From contig BSQZ01000016.1 in the NCBI GenBank assembly GCA_033239005.1, forward strand, positions 1,112,531 to 1,176,530: 64,000 bases of DNA, in the 5' to 3' direction. The translations under genes and the position numbers were made by a program. Source of the DNA: Lamellibrachia satsuma. Its lineage: Eukaryota; Annelida; Polychaeta; Sabellida; Siboglinidae. The notes beneath the pieces were generated by a model. The model was not told the origin of the DNA. It saw only the letters and a program-made list of their open reading frames with translations, and did not search any database. Shown piece after piece: positions 57,111 to 64,000 of the stretch. The first letter of the stretch is position 1; each line of letters begins with the position of its first letter.

Positions 57111-57569
57111 CTAAGACATTTCATTGTGATAATATTCAGAAGAATTTTTCTTTTATACATGAGAGCAAATCTGTCATCACACTAGTACACAGTGGGCATG
57201 GCTGTTCCAGTGAAATAGAACATTGGGTTTATATGACCCCTAAACTACTGCGCTATAGCTGAGGCACGTGCTTCAAATAAATGAAGGAAAGGGATGTTCT
57301 TTTAATGTGTCTCAATAAAAATCAGCTGGGAAATACGGCATAATGTAGACAACGGTGGCTGATTTATTTTACCCGTGTATTAACATTGGTACTCACAGAT
57401 CATAGCAATGACCCCCGTGGCTGAAAAGCAAAGTATTCAACAAAATTAAGAATGTCATAATATCATAAAGAAAAATAACATACTTTGTATATTTGAATCA
57501 ATTATGTACCAATGTTGCTAATATACTAGGCAAGTTGATAATTATTTTACATTGCATGTACTTACTTAT

Positions 57570-57677
57570 TGAGACAACTGTCACTGGTACTTGACAGTAT
57601 GAATCTGTCCTTGCATGTCAAACACTTGATTTCGCCATCAGACATGAAAGAGCACACAGTGCAGTCAGTTGGACATT
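57570..57677 (-). CDS. Furin-like Cys exon, copy with intact frame but AT donor
   Basis: A 108-base exon (phases 1-1) encoding ECPTDCTVCSF, then SDGEIKCLTCKDRFILSSTS and DSCL. The position of the GT donor in the 62799-62906 copy reads AT here (CTCA/ATAAGTAAG). A GTAAGT four bases later could serve but would change the phase. Confidence 0.45.
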
Positions 57678-57798
57678 CTACACAACATCAGTGTCCTGGT
57701 CACAACTGTACAGCACCAGTGGTTTCTATGTCAATCCAAAACAATAGTGGTGTTTTAAATATTCATCCAGTGTTGCCATTTATCCATTCCTTGTTAGT

Positions 57799-59074
57799 AA
57801 CATCATGTCGCTTAATTCGATGCCCCCATCTTCTAGGGCATACCTGGAGGACGTGCCCCAAAGATTCAACCCTCCAGCATGCATCGCACCTTCAGGTCTT
57901 CCTCGGGCGGCTCGTTGTTTGGTGGCCACGGTTCAACTCCTTATCTGTATCGCTTGGATGAAATTTGCGCCTGTAAGGAGGGCCGTGCCGTTGCTTACCC
58001 AATCATGTACAAAGGGGACAGCCCGTGAAGCCTTGAGGCTGCAGCCGTCCACCGCCCCATGCAGCGAGTTCGAGTTCTCGCTTGGCTTCTGTCAGACTGT
58101 GAACGAACGCGTCGCACACCTTGAGCGGAGGGTTCGTGCATCGTGATAACCGGGTCCTGCACCCTGGCCTGACGATCCAGCCGCGCCTTCTTGAGAAGGG
58201 GGATCGTCAACCTGAATGTTGGAATACCAAGTCCCCCCTCACGCACCTCGCTGTGGAACAACGCGTTCACCGCATCATGGGGCAGTTTCAGCCACGACCT
58301 CAGGCTGCGACGGACCAGTTTGTCCAACCGTCGTAAAACGCCTCCATTACTACGTGAAAGGACCAGCCTGTGATATAATTTAGGAACCAGGTGGTTCTTT
58401 AGAAAATATAGCCGTTGTTGCGGCTTGAGCGGTGCCCTGGTCAGGTGGTTTAGTCCGCGAGTGAGGAGCTCCTCAGCAGACGAACCACCCTCCCGAGCAG
58501 TCACTGTAATACCTAGCTATTTATAACCATCCGCGACAGGCACAGTCGGCAGGGTTCCCCCTGTGAGGGACACATACAACGTGGGATCACAGACCCAACG
58601 GCCCGCTTTCCCGTCCACCGCTATCGTAAGTGACCTCGACTTGTCCGGGTTCAGCGTGAGACCGCAGCGCCCCAGCGCTCCCTCTAGCTGTCGGCTCAGA
58701 TGCTGGATGGCGATCTTGCTGCTGGCCATCAGGACGATGTCGTCCGCGAAGGCCAGGTGACGCCCAACTCCGGGTCCAGGGCCTCGATCGCCCAGTCGAC
58801 AACGCAGTTAAAGAGGATAGGTGAGAGCTGATCGCCTTGTTTCACCCCCCTGTTTTGGGCCAGGGGCTCACTCATATCATCCGCGATGTGTAGACGAGTC
58901 GCTCTTGTCACTTATTCGTGGCATGTGAACAACAAAAAGATACCTTCGCGCAAATACGACCCTGCTAGGAACCCCGCCCAACAGAGAAGGTGAGAACGCT
59001 TGGTCTGATTCAAAGAACCAGTTACCGGGTTGGACCACGTGGAAGCGTTCTGACTGCCCCAACCCATTTAGCTA
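57799..59074 (-). mobile_element. R2-type LINE fragment inserted in the cluster
   Basis: The - strand, across several frames, encodes RT motifs NRGVKQGDQLSPILFNCVVD, HLAFADDIVLMASSK (FADD box at 58739-58750), GRCGLTLNPDKSRSLTI, then LTRAPLKPQQRLYFLKNHLV, REGGLGIPTFRL, and near the left end a frameshifted CCHC-type region ESLGHVLQVCPRRWGHRIKR. This order (RT, then C-terminal CCHC before the endonuclease) marks the R2 clade. Both ends are truncated. The empty site is visible in the paralogous introns at about 53735 and 63018, so the insertion postdates the duplications. Confidence 0.82.
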
Positions 59075-59159
59075 AAGTCTCACATGGAACACTATGTAAC
59101 TGACTCTATTTTCTTCCACAAAATGGTCTGTTGTAATTAGAAAGAAGGTTAGGCATGTT

Positions 59160-59660
59160 GGCTCTTCAGTAATGGAGCAGAAAGACATCGAGCACCTCTT
59201 GCAGCCTTGAGAGCAAATCCGTCGTCACACTGACGTTAGACGACATCGAGCACCTCATGCAAAGAGCTTACTCAACATAATGTATAGCCATATACATACA
59301 TGCATTAAAAATTATGCATAAGGTTACTTAACAAGCACACATACAGTGATTGATGCACTAAAATTTGATGCATAGTCCTTATTCTGTTATTACTGATGAA
59401 AGGACGTTTGACTCAGGGTGACATGTGCGATCTGCACCGTTGTACACATAGTGAGTGTCGCATTCAAAGGTGAAAACTAAAATTTGTGTGTGCCAGCACA
59501 TTGGGCTGGTAAGTTTTAATTTCTACCGTCCTAACCAATATTCTTACAGCCCTGATATTGCGCTACATCAGCGCCACGCTTGCAAGCTGTCATGGAGTAG
59601 AACCAGGCGTCGCCACTGTCGTCTGCGTCGTTGCACTCATATACTTTATGTACGTCACCA
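59160..59660 (-). pseudogene. Decayed modules right of the R2 insertion
   Basis: A partial 58 bp-type exon fragment (59187-59258), the YNGADRTCH module (59350-59470) and the ECNDADDSGDAWFYSMTA-type module (59550-59650) lie in the usual order. Frames are interrupted. Confidence 0.4.
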
Positions 59661-59799
59661 AACATGTGGCTGGTAGGTTTCAAAGTCTACCCTCCTGACC
59701 AATATTCTACTAGCTCTGATATTGCGTTGGGGAGAAATTGTAAAATAAAACCACGATAACCACGATAAACACTTATTATCATCAAACATAAAATTAAGA

Positions 59800-59933
59800 A
59801 TTATCTGTGCGATGGATGCAACTGGCCATTGGCTTCTGGGCCAGTGTTAGCTTGTAGCCTTGGTCGCCTCATGTTGGTTTGCATTGAGTCTCACCGTTCT
59901 TGATGACACAACTGTTGCAGTTGACAGGACATT
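59800..59933 (-). pseudogene. Terminal Cys-rich exon, copy C, with deletion
   Basis: Starts ECPVNCNSCVIKNGETQC like the others; a deletion in the TGGCCCGACTGCAAAAATAC region alters the end. Confidence 0.45.
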
Positions 59934-60179
59934 CTAAAACATTTCATTGTGTGTCTTTATAAATAACTTTCTGGGGAAACATGAAGTTAATATAACCAGG
60001 TTAGCATACATACCATCAAACATGACTTGAATTTCTGTTTTGCCTTAGTTTTAAAATGTAATATTCAGAAGAATTTTTCTTTTATAGTGGAGAGCAAATC
60101 TGTCATCACACTAGTACATAATGGGCATGGCTGTTCCAATGAAATCGAACATTGGGTTTTATATGACCCCTAAACTACT

Positions 60180-60345
60180 GCGTGACGACATCGAGCAGCT
60201 CTTGCAGCCTTGAGAGGAAACCCGTCGTTACATTGACGTTAGACGACATCGAGCACCTCTTGCAGCATTGAGAGCAAATCCATTGTCCCACTTGTCTGTC
60301 TTACATTCCGTCTTGCTGCCAACAGTTGCAGTTGTCAGGACACCC
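60180..60345 (-). pseudogene. Cys-rich exon copy plus array-like units
   Basis: Acceptor TTTGTTTGCAG is followed by GCPDNCN and, in another frame, TVGSKTECKTDKWDNGFALN, then one to two units of the 58 bp type. Frameshifted. Confidence 0.45.
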
Positions 60346-60649
60346 TGCAAACAAATAATCACGGTATTGGCTGCAAGATTTCATACTGGTCTCAGCTAGA
60401 ATACAAAATAATAATGTATGGTCGAGTGTATATAGCGCCGATATCTGCATACACAAAGCTCTTACTTCATTATCAGAGCACATGTTTTGCAGATGTTAAT
60501 GTGAGATTTGTCATTCCTCAGTGGAAGTATGCATTCTTAGATAAAGTGGTTTTCGGTAAGGTTTTAAACGTCGTCTGTGTGCCTATGTACAATTAGGTGT
60601 ATGAATGTGTATACATATATTGGTACAATGCAATCTGGCCACCTTCAGC

Positions 60650-60920
60650 GACTGCTCCTTGTCAATTACATGACAAGCACACATTCAGTGAATTGTACAC
60701 TTGAATTTGAGGCGTTGTCCTTGTTCTGTTATTACTAACGATGGAATATTTGACTCGCTGTGAAACTAACCTTTTTATGTATCAGTTTTAATTTCTACTA
60801 GCCCAACTAATATTCTACTAGCCCCGGTATTGCGCTGCATTTTCGCCACGCTTGCGATCTATCATGGAGTAGACCCAGGTGTCGTCACTGTCGTCTGCGT
60901 CTTTGCGCTCATTTCCCTTG
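60650..60920 (-). pseudogene. Third set of the FEC and YEC modules
   Basis: 60650-60770 carries the NIPSLVITEQGQ-type module, and 60830-60920 carries the KDADDSDDTWVYSMIDRKRG-type module, joined directly. Confidence 0.4.
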
Positions 60921-60992
60921 TATACACATCACCAAATATTTTTGGATAGTGTATTAGACAAATTGATAATTATTTTACTTTGCATTTACTTA

Positions 60993-61101
60993 TTGAGACA
61001 ACTGTCCCTGGTACTTGACAGTGTGAATCTGTCCTTGCATGTCAAACACTTCATTTCACCTTCAGACTTGAAAGAGGACACAGTTCAGTCGGTTGGACAT
61101 T
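60993..61101 (-). pseudogene. Furin-like Cys exon copy with AT donor
   Basis: Acceptor and frame ECPTD.TVSSF...GEMKCLTCKDRFTLSSTR are present with some Cys replaced. The donor position reads ATAAGTAAAT. Confidence 0.45.
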
Positions 61102-61380
61102 CTACAAAATCATCAACCGTACATCACCAGTGGTTTCTACGTAAATTCAAAACAATTGTGGTATTTAAAATCTTTATCTAATGTAGCCATGTATCCTTTC
61201 CTTGACAAAACAAGCAAATAAATCTAGTAAACTACGTTACCAAATAAGGGCCTGGGGTGTCTCACCTGGAACACTATGTAACTCTATTTTCTTCCATAAA
61301 ACATGATCTGTTGTAACAAGAAAGAGGGTTAAGCATATTGGCTTTTAAGGAATGGCGCACAAAGTCAGGTTGGTGCTTAC

Positions 61381-61494
61381 ATTGACACGTCTTATTAGCC
61401 TTGAGAGCAAACCCGTCGTCATACTTGTCTTCCTTAAATTTGGTCTTGCTGTCATCAGACAACATCGAGCAACTCATACAATTGTCAGGACATT
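61381..61494 (-). CDS. Intact Cys-rich exon CPDNCMSCSMLSDD...CQ (reference copy)
   Basis: Acceptor GTTTCCAG and donor GTAAGC frame a 114-base exon with phases 1 and 1. It encodes ECPDNCMSCSMLSDDSKTKF, then KEDKYDDGFALKANKTCQ. The pattern CxxxCxxC...DDGFALKANKTC is that of furin-like / growth-factor-receptor Cys repeats. It is the only copy in the window without the 25-base deletion or another frame break. Its 1-1 phase means it can be duplicated or skipped without changing the frame. Confidence 0.6.
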
Positions 61495-61719
61495 CTGGAA
61501 ACAAATAATCACCATATTGGCTGCAAGAGTTCATTCTGTTGTCAGATAGAATACAACATGATAATGCGCCGATATCTACCAAGACAAAGCGCTTACTCCA
61601 TTATCAGAGCATATTGGTTGATAGTAGTTAATAAGTAACCTGAGACCGTTGGCTCTGTGAGGGAGTGTTTCCATTTCCCTGGCGTAAGACTTACTATGTT
61701 ATTTGGCATTGATGTTTTC

Positions 61720-62135
61720 TGGATCATGTGTCTGCTTGATCTTCATCCTTAGTTCACTGCGTGATGCAGTGCTGGCAATGATCTTGATATGGGCCAACAT
61801 TTTATTCCCGACTGACAATGGCTGAGATATGATGATGGCTCTTGATAATAACCTACTAATAACTTACTCAACATAATGCATACGCATGTATACATGCATG
61901 CATTCATAATTATGCATGTGATTATTTATCAAGCACACACAATGAATGATGCACTTGAATTTGATGAATAAACCTTTATTCTGTTATTGTTAACGATGGG
62001 ATGTGACATGTGCGATCTACACCGTTGTACGCTTAGCGAGTGTCGTATTCAAATGTCGCAAGCCTCTCGTCACACTAACGTCAGACGACATCGAGCAATT
62101 CTTGCAGTTGTCATTCTACTAGCTCCGATATTGCG
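61720..62135 (-). pseudogene. Decayed VSFYCSAYG-type, FEC-type and Cys modules
   Basis: 61720-61835 is a truncated copy of the 52433-52586 exon, 61930-62055 a copy of the FEC module, and 62056-62130 a piece of the CPDNC exon (ATCGAGCAATTCTTGCAGTT). All are broken. Confidence 0.4.
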
Positions 62136-62199
62136 TTGGGGGAGAACCATGATAAACATTTTTATTTTATCAAACACAAAATGAAGAATTATCTGTGTG

Positions 62200-62326
62200 A
62201 TGGATGCAAAAATACCGGCCATTGGCTTCTGGGCCAGTGTTAGCTTGTAGCCTTGGTCGCCTCCGGTTGCTTTGCATTGAGTCTCACCGTTCTTGATGAC
62301 ACAACTGTTGCAGTTGACAGGACATT
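62200..62326 (-). pseudogene. Terminal Cys-rich exon, copy D, with deletion
   Basis: ECPVNCNSCVIKNGETQCKA is intact; a 13-base-scale deletion after GIFA removes the usual stop and the frame runs on into flanking sequence. Confidence 0.45.
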
Positions 62327-62798
62327 CTAAGACATTTCGTTGTGATAATATTCAGAAGAATTTTTCTTTTATACTTGAGAGCAAATCTGTCATCACACTA
62401 GTACACAGTGGGCATGGCTGTTCCAGCGAAATCGAACGTTGGGTTTATATGAACCCTAAACTACTGCGCTATAGCTGAGGCACGTGCGTCAAATAAGTGA
62501 AGGAAAGGGATGTTCTTTTAATGTGTCTCAATAAAAATCAGCTGGGAAATACGGCATAATGCAGACAAAAGTGGCTTATTTATTTTACCCGTGTACTAAC
62601 ATGGGTACTCACGGAACATAGCAATGACCCCCGTGGCTGAAAAGCAAAGTATTCAAAAAAATTCCGAATGTCATAATATCATAAAGAAAAATAGTAGACT
62701 TTGTATATTTGAAATCATTGAAACTTTCAATTATGTACCAATATTGATAATATACTAGGCAAGTTGATAATTATTTTACATTGCATGTACTTACTTAC

Positions 62799-62906
62799 TG
62801 AGACAACTGTCACTGGTACTTGACAGTATGAATCTGTCCTTGCATGTGAAACATTTCATTTCGCCATTAGTTTTGAAAGAGCACACAGCGCAGTCGGTTG
62901 AACATT
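62799..62906 (-). CDS. Furin-like Cys exon, best copy
   Basis: Acceptor TGATTGTGTAG and donor GTAAGTAAG frame 108 bases, phases 1-1, encoding ECSTDCAVCSFKTNGEMKCF, then TCKDRFILSSTSDSCL. Six Cys in a CxxxCxxC...CxxC...C pattern match furin-like repeats. It is one intron downstream (in transcript order) of the Cys-exon array at 63170-63500. Confidence 0.6.
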
Positions 62907-63169
62907 CTACACAATCATCAGCATCCTGCTCACAACTGTGGTTTCTGTGTCAATCCAAAAGAATAGTTGTGTTTTAAATCTTCATCCAGTGTTGCCATTT
63001 ATCCATTCCTTGTTAGTACCAGCAAATAATTATTGCAAAGTCTCACATGGAACACTATGTAACTCTCTCTATTTTCTTCCACAAAATGGTCTGTTTTAAT
63101 TAGAAAGAAGGTTAGGCATGTTGGCTCTTCAGCAATGTAGCAGAAAGTCAGGTTGGTGCATACTTTGAC

Positions 63170-63505
63170 ATGGCTTGGCAGCCTTGAGAGCAAACCCGTC
63201 GTCGCACTGACGTTAGACGACATCGAACGCCTCTTGGAGTCTTGAGAGCAAACCCGTCGTCACACTGATGTTAGACGACATCGAGCACCACTTGGAGCCT
63301 TGAGACCAAACCCGTCGTCACACTGACGTTAAACGACATCGAACGACTCTTGCAGCCTTGAGAGCAAACCCGTCGTCACAGTGACGTTAGACGCCATCAA
63401 ACGCCTCTTGCTGCCTTGAGAGCAAACCCGTCGTCACACTGACATTAGATGACATCGAGCACGTCTTGCAGCCTTGAGAACAAACCCGTCGTCACACTGA
63501 CGTGA
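63170..63505. repeat. 58 bp exon-fragment array, about six units
   Basis: Same unit as 53915-55150 (GCCTTGAGAGCAAACCCGTC, GTCACACTGACGTTAGACGA). Units differ more from each other than those of the large array, suggesting an older or less homogenised expansion. Confidence 0.85.
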
Positions 63506-64000
63506 CGCGGGACTGTTGTCGGTATAACTGGTGACTTAAACATGTGTATGCCATAAGTCATGTTGCCATTGGTCGATCCACTCATTTCAGCTGAAAAACA
63601 GCGCATCTGAGCATTACGAGCCAATCCACAACTTGATTTTAATTCATTATACCTTTGTACTTTTAAAACTAATTTTGAATAAACACACGTGTGTATACAC
63701 ACGTGAAACAGAAAAGAAGCTGAATATCTTGAATCGACTTGTTTGACTGAAAACTTCCAATTCAACATTATGCCAAAAAACTTACAGAAATATTAAGCAT
63801 AAACTATTTGTAACATAACAAATATAACAAAATATACACAAATGTCGGTACCCAAATGTTACCTAAGTCTAAAAGACAAGTAGGCGTACCAAAAAATAAT
63901 GCCCATAAGTTTTATCATTAATTTTAATCCAAAAGCAATTCAGGCAATCACACAGGATGAATTGCAAAATAACTCGTATCCAACACAGCAGATGGCAGCA
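63506..64000. other. No gene recognised at the right end
   Basis: AT-rich sequence with a small palindrome ACACACGTGTGTATACACACGTG near 63684. No exon supported. Confidence 0.4.

Larger units (their letters stand above)
52040..63500 (-). other. Tandemly duplicated cluster of Cys-rich exons
   Basis: Six recognisable modules recur three to seven times on the - strand in a mostly constant order: a CPDNC...DDGFALKA.KTCQ exon, a furin-like CAVCSF...KCxTCKDRF exon, a terminal ECPVNCNSCVIKNG exon with stop, a GYECKDADDSDDTWVYSMTA module, the FEC...IPSLVITEQGQR module, and a VSFYCSAYGQRRS exon. Introns are duplicated too. Some copies are intact; others have frameshifts, lost donors or truncations. 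The cluster may be one gene with exon duplications or several tandem genes and pseudogenes. Cys patterns suggest secreted or receptor ectodomains. Neither a signal peptide nor a first exon was found. Confidence 0.6.

Overview
The window is nuclear DNA of an animal, most likely a marine invertebrate. Genes have many short exons and long introns with GT-AG splice sites. The DNA is AT-rich with many (AT)n tracts and full of SINEs, LINEs, hAT elements and minisatellites. The clearest gene is a complete eight-exon GPN3 ortholog of 284 codons. The repeats (a tRNA-derived SINE, CR1/L2-, Jockey- and R2-like LINEs, hAT elements) fit a lophotrochozoan or invertebrate deuterostome, but the phylum cannot be fixed from this sequence.

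Region 1 (0-10.7 kb, + strand) is the 3' part of a protein-coding gene for a basic Ser/Thr-Pro-rich, probably nuclear protein. Nine exons join with consistent phases and end at a stop at 10255. Its introns carry at least six copies of one C/D-box snoRNA family whose D' guide matches the one I recall for U31/SNORD31 (28S rRNA). They also hold three SINEs (one just beyond the gene) and two copies of an LTR-like element flanked by unusually long 26-28 bp direct repeats.

Region 2 (13.6-22.3 kb, - strand) is GPN3, a GPN-loop GTPase needed for RNA polymerase II assembly and import. Its introns hold a hAT element with an exact 8 bp target duplication and a hAT nested in a pogo/Tigger-like element.

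Region 3 (22.4-41 kb) is mostly a graveyard of mobile elements: LINE fragments on both strands, a broken Ty3/Gypsy element with a LINE tail inside its gag, a LINE ORF1/endonuclease remnant expanded by minisatellites, an L2-like 3' end, and several duplicated blocks.

Region 4 (41.5-42.5 kb, - strand) is the 3' end of an unidentified gene. One of its introns looks like a mobile element that landed in an exon: a second copy lies 1.8 kb away, and the element is bracketed by about 34 bp of duplicated exon sequence.

Region 5 (42.8-51.7 kb) has more minisatellites, LINE tails, a strong heat-shock-element cluster near 49.95 kb, and an unidentified GC-rich ORF pair.

Region 6 (47.2-63.5 kb, - strand) is a tandemly duplicated and partly decayed cluster of cysteine-rich extracellular-type exons (furin-like Cys repeats, a possible sushi-like piece, recurrent terminal exons). 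One 58 bp piece of a frameshifted exon has been amplified to about 22 copies. A truncated R2-like LINE interrupts one unit.

All calls come from reading the sequence. Family names rest on remembered motifs, not on searches.
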